Part shown: piece after piece, positions 10,104 through 22,994 of the stretch
Position numbering within the stretch: position 1 is the stretch's first letter
How the letters are laid out: each line of letters starts with the position of its first letter
NCBI GenBank assembly: GCA_014549065.1
Contig: JACDOX010000302.1
Span: 323,080-387,079 of the forward strand
DNA length: 64,000 nucleotides
Direction of reading: 5' to 3'
Origin: Cardinalis cardinalis
Lineage: Eukaryota > Chordata > Aves > Passeriformes > Cardinalidae
The notes under the pieces: generated by a model
Databases searched by the model: none
Told to the model about the DNA's origin: nothing
Seen by the model: the letters and a program-made list of their open reading frames with translations, nothing else
Position numbers and translations under genes: made by a program

Positions 10104-12815
10104 GCACATTAATGAATAAACCCCCTAAAACTGACCAAAAACTGCCCCAAAAAGGTATTGAATGGATTGAGATCTGATTTCTCTCCTCTGGCTCTGCAAA
10201 GGGCACCTTCACATTCCAGGCAAGTTTTGGCTCATCAGGACCAGTTTCATGGACAGGGCCTACAGTTGTCAGAAGTGGGCCAGTGACAAGAATTAATATA
10301 TTAACTGGTGTGCAGTACTCTGACAAATTGCTTACTAAATACATCAAAATTGATTGGGCATTCTGTGTTTAAATTGACAAATGACTGCATTAGGGGAAGG
10401 AGGGAAATCCATTAATTACAGCTGCCCTCAACCATAGGAAATGTAATCGTATAAATATAGATTTTGTTAAAACAAAAGTCTGTGCTTTACTCCCGTGTTG
10501 CTGGTAAGTGTACTTGCACCTCTTTGCTATTAAACCTGCAATAGGAGGTTTTGAAGACAGATCTTTGCAATTGGCTTTTAAATAATCNAAGAGCATTTCT
10601 GTTGTGTTAAAAGGAAAGATGCAGTGTTTCTGCATCCCGCTCTGACCACTTCTGGAAATTGTTTCTCTCTCAGAAAAATGACCTGTAGCTGAGGCTTCTG
10701 CTGTCTCATTAATTGTTTATTCTTAATGCAATGTAATTTGTATTCCAAGATGTGAGCATGCAAACCAGCACTCTGTGTTCTCCTTCCTTGTCCCTGTACT
10801 GCTCTCCAAGTCATACTTGCAAGGCTGTTACATTTTTCTGTTTAAGAATTTGCACTTGAGTAAGATACAATCAGTTTTATAGGCTTCGTTAAGGGATTCT
10901 TGAAAAGATTAAGGCCTGTATTTATAGCTGCCTTTGACTTTTGGCTGTTATAACAGATTTTCATTTCTGGACCAACTCTTGCACATATCTTGTGTTTCAC
11001 TGAAAATGGCTTTCATTACAAGTCCAATTTAGTAACTGTCCATTGTCTTCAAAGGGANGGGGTGAGCCTTTCCCTGCTGTTTGTTTGGGTTAAATGATAA
11101 CACCATTTATACAGATAATCTCTGTAGCTCTGACATCATGTTTGCACTTCCTGCTCCCTCTAATGAAAGCTGTTCACCCTGGGCAAGACTTCTGTCTCCA
11201 AGCAGCATCGTGGTTCTTTATGGCCCCTTTTATGTTCCTTTCATACATTCCATTGACAGAAATAAAAATTACATCCACAGAGCTAGTGAGTATTGTGGAA
11301 AGTGTGAAGGTAGGATGGAGAGTGTATTAAATAGCTGTGAATATGTGCTGTGAACAGAGACACTGTGAAAACCAAGCTGTGATGCCTGGAATGACAGCCA
11401 AGGAGTGCCACAGGAGGAATCTGGACATTGTGGTCCTCCAGCCCTCCTCAGTGCCCAGCAGAGTGAGGTGCTGCTGTCCTCACAGCTGAATGAGCTGGGC
11501 TGATAATCCCATTTAGTGCTGTACCTCTTCTTTCCCTTTGCATTGAGGGTTTTGCATCTTTACCATGGATTTGGGATGGAGGAATGCAGGTGCTGGTACA
11601 TCTCTTTCTGTGTATGTAACTAGAGAGTTGTGTAGCATTTCTGGGAGGNCAGAGCTGCTCTTGCTCTGGGTATGTTCAATGTCTGTCACAACAGGCTGGG
11701 TTTCAGACAGTAAAACTGATCAAAAGCAGAGCCTGTGCAGTAACAACAATTACTCTGCTGTGTGGTTATGAGGTGTTCAAAGCCTCTGTGGCAGGGCCAT
11801 GCTCAAGCAGAAGCTTGGGGCAGTTTCAGCTGCTCCATTCCTGCATCTCTGCTGAGCTTTACTGGTTCTGCACTTGGCCAGTTGAACACAGCCCATTTCT
11901 GGAGCCCATCCCTCCCCAGACCCAGCTCTGACCTTGCCCTGGAGTGGGGGAGTTTCACCTGAGCTCACCTGAGCTGCTGTGGAGAGGAGCTGGAACNAGC
12001 CACGGGGTATGGGTGAACATTTCCACCTCTCTCATTTTCCTGTGCTGGTCNTGTGGATGGTGCCCAAACCCCTGCCCTTCAGCTGTGCCCAGTGCCACAG
12101 GTGAGGGCCTTGCCACCTGGTTGTGTCAGTTGAGTGTTCCAGGCTTAAAACTGCAAAATTAGAGTGCCAGAGGATCCATTTTCTGGATTCTCACTTTGCC
12201 ATTTTATTCTTTCTACCCAATGTTGCCTCAAGTCAGTTAATAATTTTCATTAAATTCTACTTTATTATAGTACTACTGTATTAAATGTATGTGTGTATGT
12301 ATATAATTGAAAAAAACCAAACAACTATGGTTACAATATTCCTGGAGAAAACTGATTCCAAGCAGGCATTTCTCATAGAGAATGTGTTTGGGGTTTCCTG
12401 GAAAGAATCACAAATGGTGAAAATGGAATTTTCAAGTTTTCTTCTAACACTTGGAGGCATGACAGATTGCAGGTTAATCTGCCTCCCCTTCCTCTTCCAG
12501 AAAAGGTGCTTCTAATGACATTGAGTTCATGGTGGTTTTTTTTAGGGAAANCTACATTTCCCTAAGACTGTAGCCTGCACTTTCTTCTCCCTGCAAGAAC
12601 CAGGACTGAGTGTTAAACGAAGCAAATTTAATTTCTGGCAGAGCACTGTAGGTAAATCGTTGAGTGAGCAGCAGAGTAACTCACGATACATTCTTGTGAA
12701 ATATTTGTGAAATAATAGCGATGGCAATGAACTCTGCAAGGTGCCTTGGCTGCTGGGGATGTGCCTGTTGAGGTTGTGCTGCAGGGACAGCCCTGGGCTC
12801 GTGCGTGGCTTCCTC

Positions 12816-12853
12816 AGCTCAGCCCCAGCTCAGCCCCAGCTCAGCCCCAGCTC
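12816..12853. repeat. 11-bp tandem repeat (agctcagcccc), about 3.5 copies
   Basis: Three perfect copies of agctcagcccc followed by agctc. The repeat is GC-rich and causes shadow open frames rich in Ser-Pro-Ala in all three + frames. Confidence 0.9.
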
Positions 12854-13036
12854 TCCGGCCCCGATGGGTGTGTACGAACCCAGCGCTGCAAACAGCGCCG
12901 GCACAGCCCCTCAAACACTTTCAGATGTGTACAAACAACAGTAATGAACAAGGGCACATGCTGAAATGGTTCTTTCCTCCTCCTGCATGGTCATCTGGAA
13001 GTCCTTAGAGCAGGGTCCGTGAGCACGCAGGGTCAG

Positions 13037-13128
13037 TTTTCAAAGCGGCGTGCGGGGATTTCGCCGCGCGCCTCCCATTGCCGTTAATGGGAGTCAAACG
13101 GGTAAATCCCCACGCTCCGCTTTGAAAA
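13037..13128. repeat. 92-nt CpG-rich imperfect hairpin, possible ancient MITE or structured element
   Basis: The arms 13037-13079 and 13086-13128 pair with a 6-base loop (gccgtt). I count 34 Watson-Crick pairs among 43 opposed positions: 12 at the base (ttttcaaagcgg against ccgctttgaaaa), 8 in the middle (ggggattt against aaatcccc), 8 at the loop (ctcccatt against aatgggag), and six isolated or short-run pairs. The element is dense in CpG inside an AT-rich intron. Known comparison: several old vertebrate repeat families are hairpins of this size, and some are conserved as regulatory DNA. I cannot name the family. A microRNA precursor is less likely because the stem has two internal bulged zones. 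Confidence 0.65.
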
Positions 13129-16100
13129 TTTACTACTAAGCCTCTTGACTTCTCACTACATACTTTGATTGTAACAGTAATCCATGGTTAACATAATTTT
13201 CCCGACAATAATGTCAAACATACTTTTGAAGTCGGTGAATTATAGAAATAGTTACCTCTTCCATAATTCTTTAAAGATGGCCATCAGATGGATTTCACCG
13301 TGGCTTCNTGCAGTTGAAATTGTTCTTTAACTCAGAAAAGAATATGTTTGTTCTGTTGTGGTGCCGAACTGATTGTCTGCTCACAGTCTGAGTGTTGAGC
13401 AGCTTTAAGGTTCTCCATCCTGTGAATAATATCAGGTTCTAGCTCTGCACAGATTTAGAAGTGCATGGAACTACGCTGGCCTCCTAAGGGAACTTTGGAG
13501 ATGGAAGCTGAAGTTAAACCCAGGGAATGTATACCAGTCTTCCTTGGGGAAAAAAATCCAGGCCAGTGTGAGTAAGAAGCAAGTAAAGCAGTCATTAAAA
13601 AAATCTAAGAATTAATCTCCTAATTACATTTCTACCTATGTCTTTATTAAAGTGCTGATACAGAGAGTGGACGGTCCATAAAGTGCCAAATAAACTGTGG
13701 ACAGTGCACAAATAATGAATGAATCCAGCTCTAATCAACTGGTGTGGAATAACTGTCAGTCTGGGTAAACTCCTGCTTTATAGCCTTTTTTTAGCTTAAT
13801 TTTATTTCATTTATGCATATGAGAATCTCAGAAAGTCCTAACAGGAAAAAAATGAGCAGGGAGTAGTTTTGGGTAGAAGAGGATATTTTAATCTGCGTGC
13901 CATGCTCCTGTGGGAGTTTACAAGCTGAAAACTGCATTAAAACCAGAACTTTGTTCAGTAATGTGCAGCCACAAGAAAAATTACATGGAGCATATCTCCA
14001 GCCTACAAACAGTTTATTGTTAACATGGCTGTGAGTGTTCTGCCCAAAATGAAATCCTGGCCTTTGCTTTGTTGTCCCACTTGGGCAGAAGTGGAGCCAG
14101 AGGCACAGAGCACCAGCTCTGACACAAACCCACAGAGCACGTGCTGGGTGTGAGCTACACAAGGGTGGGACACCAAAACCACCCCTGACAGAGCTGAGAT
14201 CACATCAGTCACAGGGAAAAAAGGTGAATGTGGTGAATTTGGGGTGATTCCATGGAGACTTGAGCCAGAACCATCACATTCTGCTGGTGATGCTGTGGAA
14301 CAAAGGCATGAAGGAAAAAATTTGAATTGTGGAGCTGAATTTTCCACACAAGGACCTCTGAAGTTTGTTGATAATCATGTGATTNCCTCAGGTCTCTACA
14401 CCACCTGGATGTAACTGAGGAACCAGAGAAAAAGCATCAAAATCAGGTGTTAAGGTGGGGTTCTTATGAAAACAAGGGATGTGTCATTTTTATCCTGTGT
14501 ACCTGTTCACCACAGACATCACTGGAGACTGGAGGGGTTAGTAAAGAGTACATTGACCTGTTCCTACTGCATTTTATAAACTCATTTGACGTTATTAATG
14601 TTAACTTTATTAAATTATAATTATGGAGATGGAAAGGCAAGCTCTCTGGGTGTCTGCAGGCATGTGCACGGCAGGCAGCACCAAACAAACAGGCTTTGTG
14701 GTGCTCNAATGCCTTTGTTTGCTCCTAATTTGGACAAACATGCAGCCCTTAGAGAAGAGCACATTGGGAATTTCATATATAACTCTCAATTAAATTGAAT
14801 TGTGCAAAGCTTATTTCTATAAATGAGAAAATTAAAACCTTTTGGTTCAAGAAGTACACAAAACTAAGTAAAACTAATGATTTATTGTTCCCAAATTAAA
14901 GCCATAAGTGCACACACTACAATTGAACTGTAGTGGTTCTTTGTTCCAACACTTTTATGCTGCTGAAAGATGATAATTTATAATCCTTGAAGGAAGATTT
15001 GTCATAGCTTTAGGTATTTATTGTATAATTAGCCCATCCATGAACAAACCCANTGTGTGTTGGTTCCAATATTCCTCCAATGTGTATTTATCTAGGTCTT
15101 GCTCACGTGGCAGGAATGTCTATGCAAATTATTTGAGATTAATACAAATTGTTTGTTTTCTCTACTTGTCAGTAAATATCAAGGAGAAGTTTCTAAACAG
15201 TGAGGGGGGTTTTTCATACTTACTCATGGAACTGTGTGAATCAGGTCTGGAATTCCAGAGGAATATCAGCTCTGCTGTATTTCAGCCTTTGCTTTTGCTT
15301 GTGGTGACACTTGTGTCTCCCAGTCCCTTCTGTGCAGTTTTCCTGGCACTGACAATTAGCACACAAATAACTTCATTTGCAATGTGGATTTTCAGATAGA
15401 CTCTTCCTTCAATATAAAGGAAACACCAATTTTGTCAGTGCAGGAACCTTGAGGGAGGACAGAGAGNAAAGGTGCCATTATTACTTTTGAGCAGATCAAG
15501 GATCCTTTTTGCCCCTTGCCAAATATTGATGGTAAAACTCTGATTTTTGCTATAGGTATCAGTCCAGTTTTTCAGAAGTGTCCTCGAATGCTCATTTTTG
15601 GATTAATTTAATAAGCAGACTGTAGGAACTCATCTCCTGTCATACTGTCAGACAGAAGTTGTATGTTTGAATTCTCACCTTAGATTTTTAGNAAGCACTT
15701 TTTTTTTTGTTCTTTTTCACTTTATATTTGTGCATTTCTAGGTTAAACAAACTCAGTTGCAGTCTGATGTTTGATGTGTTTGTTCCAGATGTTGATGTGA
15801 GAAAAGAAAAAGTTAAAATTTAGCATAGCTCAGACACAAGGCATTGAATTGATTATTTTAGGAAGGTGCAAACCACCTGCAATTGCAGTAAAATATCTCT
15901 GTGCAGCCAAGGCTTTCTTGCTCCTGCTCTATGTCTNCTCCATTTGTGACTTTCCCCAATGAAAAAGAAATTACAGGAGAACCAGTAAAAAACACTTGCT
16001 ACAAAGCTTTGCAAGAATTGGAATTTTATTATTTGTTGTCCTGCGTGGTTGGGAAATTCNTTAGAAATTTAAAATATTCTGTGTTGCAGCATCAGAATAA

Positions 16101-17364
16101 CCTCAGTGATGGGTGAGAATCTGTTGTAATTTCCAGTGTGAATTCAGATTTTCAAGGAATTAAGCTGGAAGATGAAAGATTACTCCTGAGCTCAGATTCC
16201 TGGAAATGTCCTTCCAGGTTTAAATTAATCTCACCTTGGAGCTTGGTNCTGATGTGAGAGGTGTGTGCCCAGACAAGGGGGAAAAGAGGAAAAGGGGCTT
16301 TGCATTTTTACACCATGTTTGTTCCTACAATTCCAAGGGCATTTTTGACTTGGAAAGATTGCCCATCTGAACATGTGCAACAAGCAGCCCAGGGATGGCA
16401 GATGTCCAGCCAGGATCCCTTGTCTGATAAGGTCACTTCTCCCAGCTCACTGCACATTCCCACTGGGAATGGTGGGAATGGTGGGAGTGGGGATCCCCCA
16501 TCCCAACCAGCCCCTCCAAACTGCCTCTGTGATAGGTGTGGCACAGAAATGCTGCTTTATTAAACAGCCAAATAAATGACTGAGGGCTGACCCCAGCTGA
16601 GCCTTTATCACTGCTGCCCTGCTGGTGAACTCCCAGGCAGAGCCTTTCCATGGAATTCAGCATTTCATCACTCCTGCGTGGAAAGAGTTAATGCTGCTCT
16701 CGGAAGCTGCGTGGAAAAACACAAGACCTGTGACTCCTCAGGGAAAGGCTTCCAGGGCAGCACCAAAACGAATCATTTGTTCAGCTTTTCTGTTGTTTTT
16801 TCAAATTTCTTTCTCGCTGTAAAGCCATCTTGAATCTCCAGTAAAATGTAAAAGTATTCCCCAAGGGAGAAATACAGCGAGCAGACAGGGGGGATGCTGC
16901 TCCCTGCGCTGTGGTTTTGCAGCTTCCCTAATCTTGACAGCTCTGGTAGTTGCCCCTGGGATAGAAAGAACAAAAAAAAATTCAGATCAGTCCATAAAGT
17001 TCCTGTTGGTTTGAAAGCAAAACCATCTGCTGGAGCCATGAAGTTTGTTAGGGAGTTCAGTAACAGGAAAGCCTGCAGTTGATCAGCTGTGCTCTCTGAA
17101 ACAGGCAGCAGGATTCAGGGAGCCAGGAGATGTGGGGAGCATGAGGGCAGCAGCACAGTGGGTCAAAATAATGNGTTTGTTCTTTGGTTTCAAGTACAAA
17201 CTTCAAGGAAGAGGAGTGGGTGCTGTGATTTCATATTCAGATTGTACTGTGAATCCTCAGGAAAACATACATTGCTGTGCCATTAACTTACTTTAAAAGC
17301 TTTTTTTTTTTTAATAAAGCATTCAGCAGTAAGTCTGATTTTATGTTTTGTGGGTTTTTTCCAG

Positions 17365-17465
17365 TGGTGCCTCCAGGGAGCCCCGGGCCCATCACCCGGC
17401 ACGAGTCCTACGACAGCCTGGCCTCCGACCACAGCGGGCAGGAGGATGAGGAGTGGCTGTCCCAG
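17365..17465 (+). CDS. BCAS3: BCAS3 exon d (101 bp)
   Basis: TG completes the Leu codon begun in exon c. The frame reads VPPGSPGPITRHESYDSLAS followed by DHSGQEDEEWLSQ and ends exactly at a codon boundary. The acceptor is ttttttccag|TGGTG and the donor is CCCAG|gtaggc. The exon is a Pro/Gly-rich turn followed by an acidic Ser-rich stretch (SDHSGQEDEEW), characteristic of the BCAS3 tail and likely exposed. Human has Gly where this bird has Glu in RHxSYDS. In the same frame the sequence stays open into the intron to 17552; the family match ends at WLSQ, which fixes the boundary. Confidence 0.95.
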
Positions 17466-18124
17466 GTAGGCTCTGGGGGCTCCCAGCTCAGCAGAACAGC
17501 AGTGGGAGCCTCTGGAAGCAAAATTCCCAGCTTTCCTCCAAGTGGGAAGTAACCTTCCAGCAGCCAGGGTGTTGCTGTGTGTGAAGGTGACTCCACTGCG
17601 GGTGTGGGTATGGATCTGATGGTGCCAAGGCAGACAAAGCCCCAGCATTCCTGACACACTCACACCCCTGGGAAGCTCAGCCTGAAGTGGGAAGTTTCAG
17701 CTGGCAATAACAAGTGACCTGCCTCCCTTTGTCTCCTGGCATGGTCCTTTNAGGGCAGGGATGAAGGAAGTTGGCAGAATGGTGGTGCCTTTTGGGTGGT
17801 GACCTTCCTTTGGCCATAAAAATGGGCAGTAGCTGGTTTGCTTCCTTCCTTCCCTGGTTATCATTTCCTGCTGAGAATTCCTGTAGCTTCTGGCCAGATA
17901 TAAATATTCTATTGCTTTAAAACTATCATGCTTGGTGAAGGATTTTTATATCTTTAGGTCTAATCTTTGTCTTGTTATCCAATCTTGCTTTGTCTCNGTC
18001 AATGAAGCTTCTCTGTAAGAACTCAGTAAATACTTGACCATTTGGCTCAGAAACTCAGTGTAAGAATGTAGGTCATGAATAATACACTGAGAATTAGTTC
18101 CTGTTAGAAATGAAAGGTTANAGT

Positions 18125-18140
18125 TAAATAAATAAATAAA
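18125..18140. repeat. (TAAA)4 microsatellite
   Basis: Four consecutive taaa units preceded by an n at 18121. Intronic, with no evident function. Confidence 0.8.
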
Positions 18141-20438
18141 ATTTACAAATGCTCTGGATTTGCCAAAGCAATTACAAGGTACCTGATCCATGGAATTCAC
18201 CCTGACAAATTAGGTGGGTTTCCTCTGGTTTAAGAACAATGTTGTTATGGGAGTGATGCATTAAATGTGTTGCTGGGGTGTATGGCATAAATATGAAATA
18301 TTTATGGATGGGATTTGCTTCTCCCACTGGTGAATAAATCATACACAGCTTTTTCCTGAAATGAGAGGTTAGGTTTCCACATGGACCTGTCCAGGAGGAG
18401 CATTCACTGGGGAATCCAGCCATGTGAATTCATTTACCTGTCTGAGGTTTCAGATGTGGCTGCACATTGAGGTGTCTCATTTGTTTGTGCTGTGTCTGAT
18501 TTCTCAGAGCACAAAGATGATGAAACTTCTCAATCAGGGCAGTCAACAGGAATTTTCTCTCTGAGCTCACTGGGAGCAGATTTCACCTGTAGTTTTCCAC
18601 CTCTCCAGGACTGTTTGGAGGNATTTCCTTATTTTACTGTTCAGGTGAAACCTCAGGAAAAAGGAGATTATGGTAAACCTACATTATGGCTGTTTGTTTA
18701 TTACTAATTCTTGGAAGATACAAGATGCCAGCAGAACTTAGACTGCTTGAACTTCACCACATCCATCCCTNTAGAAGAGTAAATAAATTTATAAAGGGAA
18801 ATAAAAATCCCAAGTGATGTCACAGAACAGGAATAATTCTGAGAATGCTCCTGGAATGTTTAATTCCTGCTGAGAGCAGGAGTGATGAGAGCCCTTGGAG
18901 CACAGCAACGCTGGCTCTCCCCGAGCCAGCCACTTCAGATTAAGCCCAAAGTGCAAGGATGTTTTTCAAAATTAAAGTGTTGTTATCAACAGCAACAGCA
19001 AGCAGTGAAAAAACACCGCCCTTCACTTCAACTTTTCAATTAGAACAGTGGGTAATGTGTGCTGTCAGTGGGAAGTAGATACAATATGTTTGTCCTGCAC
19101 ACAACAGGAGAGTGAATAGGAACATCTGGCCATAGCCTCAGTGAAATTGCAAAGGCATCTGTTTACCTCTCGGCTCTGTGACACTGATGGTTTCAAGCTT
19201 AAAATACACAGATTACTTTATCTGTGGCCTAATTTACGCTGCTACATAAAAGCTACTTGCCTCAGAAAGGGCTGCAGCCAAGCTGAGTTAGGCTGAGCTA
19301 AATGCAAGGATGGAAATAGAGCTGCCTGGGCTGTGGTTGTTGTCTGACATGAGCAGAGAACTGGCATCAGCCAGGGTTTCAAATTGCTCCTTGATGATGG
19401 AGAGTCACTACTAGTGTACATCTGTGTACCCATACAAAAATCTGTTTTCATGAATTCCCTGCTAATTTGCATTTCTGCTGTGAAGCTGATCGTTGTTTTA
19501 GCAGAAACTGATGGGTACTTTATAGTCTATTTTCTGATCTAAAAGTATGAGTTCACCAGAGCTTAATAATTTCATTTTACCTTTCCTTTTTCTGATCTTT
19601 AAAAGCTCTTTTTAATTTTTAGTCTTGTATTGTATGATCTTTCCAGCCTTAATGATTCTNTTCTCTTGATTACAGAAGCTGTATGCTTTGTTTACCCTTT
19701 TATTTACAGTTTTCCTGATCACAAACATCCTACTTGTGTTGAATTGTCAGAATTGTGGTTAAATGGATGTGTTAGTGTGTGGCATATCCATGGCTGTGTT
19801 CCTGTGCTCAGAGTGACCTGGGCTCATCCCAGCACTCTTCCCATGGCTCTGGGTTATGGATCTTGTTCTTCCCACAAGATGCTCCATGCCAGCCTCTCCT
19901 CACATGTGCCAACAGGAATTAGGAGCTGTGATTTACCATCCAGCTCTCACTGTATCCATGGGAAGCAGTTGAGGCTGGGAACTTTCACANAGCAGCTGTG
20001 ACAAAGCTGGAAGGAGCTCTCTGGAAATGCTTCCCTCCCCTGCTTGGGATGGGGGAATGTCTGGGGGATCTGGGCCCTTGGTTCCTCTCTCTGCTCNATG
20101 CAGATTCAGGCAGAAATGTGTTCCCTGTCAGTCATTGCATTTGAGTTTTGGGGTGTATTTCATCATGGCAAGGGGAGGAAAGAACAGGATCAGATGAAGT
20201 GCTGGCCAGGATGAAGCTTTGGTCTTAGAACAATTTAAGAACTGGAATTCAGTGTCCTGAGGCTGGTGGTTCACAAGCTCTCAGGTCTCTGCAAGAAGCT
20301 CTTGGCTTTGGCTGAAGCATCNTTCTCCAGCAAAGACATCCCAAATTTTGCTTTGTTAAACATTCCTCCAAACACCCTGGCTCAGAGAACCCTTCTCACT
20401 TGAGAACAGCAGGATTCCAGGAGTCCAGCATGCCAAAG

Positions 20439-20444
20439 GAACCC
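20439..20444 (+). repeat. target-site duplication, left (gaaccc)
   Basis: The left copy of the 6-base direct repeat that flanks the solo LTR. Its partner is at 20840-20845. Confidence 0.85.
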
Positions 20445-20839
20445 TGTAGCCGTGATATTTTCTGAAAAATACATTTGCCAGGATTTTTCTCCTGAGAAGC
20501 TGAGAGGCCTCAGGAACAAAATGTAACCAATGGTTATCTGCTGCTGTGGAATGCAACAGGTGCATCTGGGATTGGTCTCATGNGGTTGTTTCTAATTAAT
20601 GGCCAATCACAGTCAGCTGGCTCAGACTGTCTGGTCAGTCACAAGATTTTATTATCATTCTTTTCTTTGCCTTTCCTTGCTAGCCTTCTGATGAAATCCT
20701 TTCTTCTATTCTTTTAGTATAGTTTTAAAATATCATTTTAATATAATATATGTTAGAAAATAATAAATCAGCCTTCTGAAGCATGGAGTCAGATTCTCAT
20801 CTCTTCCCTCNTCCTGGGACCCCTGTGAACACCACCACA
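20445..20839 (+). mobile_element. solo LTR of an endogenous retrovirus (395 bp)
   Basis: The element begins TGTAGCC and ends ACCACA, giving the TG...CA ends of a retroviral LTR with a 3-base terminal inverted repeat (tgt/aca). It is flanked by a perfect 6-base target duplication, gaaccc, at 20439-20444 and 20840-20845. Inside are a CCAAT-like box in ggccaatcac near 20602 and a poly(A) signal aataaa at 20762-20767, in the order expected for a + strand LTR. No internal retroviral sequence, primer-binding site or second LTR is present, so it is a recombination remnant. I recall near-identical LTRs as abundant in songbird genomes. A 6-base duplication is typical of alpha/betaretrovirus-like (ERVK-type) avian elements. 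It lies 61 bases upstream of exon e. Confidence 0.9.
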
Positions 20840-20845
20840 GAACCC
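20840..20845 (+). repeat. target-site duplication, right (gaaccc)
   Basis: The right copy, identical to 20439-20444. The intact pair argues for one insertion followed by LTR-LTR recombination, not a larger rearrangement. Confidence 0.85.
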
Positions 20846-20900
20846 CTCATTATCTGGAGCTGCAGCTCTGTGTTAATCCTGCCCCTGTCCCCTCCCACAG

Positions 20901-21098
<198 letters not shown>

Positions 21099-22299
21099 TA
21101 ACAATAAAACNAATTTCCCAGCTGTCTGACATTTGCTGTGTGTAGGATGTGTCACAGTTTTTATCAGGCTTGTCCAGAGGAAAGTCTTGGAAGAGGGCGT
21201 GATGCACCAGTGGGAAAAATCCATCCAGGCCAAGCAGCTCAGATTCCTTTTGCTGTCCCTTCTTGGGCACATGGCAGGCAAAGACAGCACAAAGTCTGCT
21301 GGCCTTGCTCAGTGCCCTCTTGCCTTTCACAGTTTCTGCACTGCTTAATAAATTCATTTTCTCAGATGTGAGTGGGAGCTTTGTGCCATGAATTTAGACA
21401 GCGGTCAGTGTGTTGGAACAGTAAGTGAACTTCTGGAATGTTTTCCTCCTCCCTGTTTTTATTTTTTCCCACTCCTTTTTTTCCTTCCTTGTAATTCTTT
21501 TTCATGTATTTAATTCATCTGGTTTTGGCCATTAGCTAATTTGGAAATGAGGACAGGGGGTGGGCTTAGGGAAGGGAAGGAAGGAGAGTGAAGGCAACTG
21601 TGGATTTACATTTACTGGTGATTTGTAGAAAGATTTATGCTCCAAGTGTTTGTGTCCTGCCCAGTAACTCCAGATTTAACAAGTTTCCATGCTCCTGACT
21701 CTGCATGTGATTTGAAGTCCAAAGTTCTGTGGTAGGGACTTGGNTTGTCTGGGACTGTGAAACTCTTAGGAGTAAAGCAAGAGAGATGGATTATATGACT
21801 TGTCCCACGAAAAGNGGGCAGATTGTTCTTGGACTGGAAATCCATGGGTTTGAAATGTGTGATTTCTCCTTGTGTGTAATTACTGCCACGAGTAAGGATG
21901 TAGCTGTCAAATTTTTTAAAAATATAGAAATATGTATGTATGCATATACAGAAAGAAAGCAGAAATAAAAAGAAGTGATACAGATCTATTACAAAAGGAA
22001 TCAACAATTACAAATGGATCTTTAAAATTCTGCTGTTGAGGAGGGCAATGGAGGCTTTTTAATCAAGTTTGGGGGTAGGGTGAGCTTTTTGNTTTTTTCT
22101 TTTGAGACTTCCTGAGAGCTCTCATCTGAGCCATTCTTTGGGAATACCCACTTTGAGTCTCTGGGCAGATTATCCCAATNTCAGCTGCACCAATCAAGCG
22201 AAACCAGAACCTTCCAACGGCTTTTAAGCCATTTCACAATGAAATTGCTGCTTGTCCAGGTGATTCTCGTTTGGGTGGGATTGTGGCCAGGTGGTGGCT

Positions 22300-22407
22300 G
22301 TGAATCGTTTGCCCAGGGATGGGTGGAGTCACCACCCCTGGACCTGTTCAAAGTAGGACTGGAGGTGGCACTCAGTGCCATGGTTTGGTTGGTGAGGAGG
22401 TGGCAGG
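22300..22407 (+). mobile_element. CR1-like LINE fragment, 3' end region
   Basis: Landmarks gatgggtggagtcacc, ccctggacctgttcaaa and ggcactcagtgccatgg resemble the 3' end of avian CR1 elements in sense orientation. The fragment runs into the gap at 22408. Its last part shares the cactcagtgccatggtttgg pattern with the tandem units after the gap, so the tandem array probably grew from this CR1 tail. Confidence 0.6.
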
Positions 22408-22752
22408 NNNNNNNNNNNNNNNNNNNNNNNNNNNNNNNNNNNNNNNNNNNNNNNNNNNNNNNNNNNNNNNNNNNNNNNNNNNNNNNNNNNNNNNNNNNNN
22501 NNNNNNNNNNNNNNNNNNNNNNNNNNNNNNNNNNNNNNNNNNNNNNNNNNNNNNNNNNNNNNNNNNNNNNNNNNNNNNNNNNNNNNNNNNNNNNNNNNNN
22601 NNNNNNNNNNNNNNNNNNNNNNNNNNNNNNNNNNNNNNNNNNNNNNNNNNNNNNNNNNNNNNNNNNNNNNNNNNNNNNNNNNNNNNNNNNNNNNNNNNNN
22701 NNNNNNNNNNNNNNNNNNNNNNNNNNNNNNNNNNNNNNNNNNNNNNNNNNNN
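22408..22752. other. assembly gap (345 n)
   Basis: A run of n inside a tandem repeat. The most likely cause is a collapsed or unresolved array. Long open frames reported across it are artefacts of undefined codons. Confidence 0.98.
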
Positions 22753-22985
22753 GTCACAGGTTGGATCTGATGACCTTCTCCAGCCTGGCTCACTGTGTTT
22801 GTGTGGACTCAGTGCTGTGGTTCAGTGGATGGTAGGTCACAGGTTGGCTCTGATGACCTTCTCCAGCCTGGCTCACTGCTGTGTGTGGACTCAGTGCCGT
22901 GGTTTGGTCGGTGAGGAGGCGGCAGGCCGTGGGTTGGGCTGGGTGCCCTTCAGGCTGCTCTCCAGCCTGGCTCAGTGGTTTCTGT
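22753..22985 (+). repeat. 83-90 bp tandem repeat derived from a CR1 tail
   Basis: Units begin at 22753 and 22836 (gtcacaggttgg...) and, more diverged, at 22926 (gccgtgggttgg...). Each carries gatgaccttctccagcctgg or a variant of it, then gctcactg or gctcagtgg; the first two continue with a ggactcagtgc segment. The third unit is truncated by the BCAS3 acceptor. The array probably continues through the gap to 22407. Confidence 0.8.
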
Positions 22986-22994
22986 GCTCCCCAG

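Larger units (their letters stand above)
6466..17364 (+). other. BCAS3: BCAS3 intron, 10.9 kb
   Basis: A long intron from gtgagt to the pyrimidine-rich acceptor gtgggttttttccag. It holds the direct-repeat pair at 7736-7990 and 9855-10103, a possible regulatory stretch at 8270-8780, an 11-base tandem repeat at 12816-12853 and the hairpin at 13037-13128. The remainder (6466-7735, 10104-12815, 13129-17364) is ordinary intronic sequence, and I see no supported gene in it. Open frames of up to about 160 codons on both strands look like chance or composition effects. Confidence 0.85.
17466..20900 (+). other. BCAS3: BCAS3 intron, 3.4 kb
   Basis: From donor gtaggc to acceptor tgtcccctcccacag. It contains a four-unit taaa repeat at 18125-18140 and, near its 3' end, the solo LTR at 20445-20839. 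The part at 17466-20444 shows no recognised gene or element. Confidence 0.85.
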
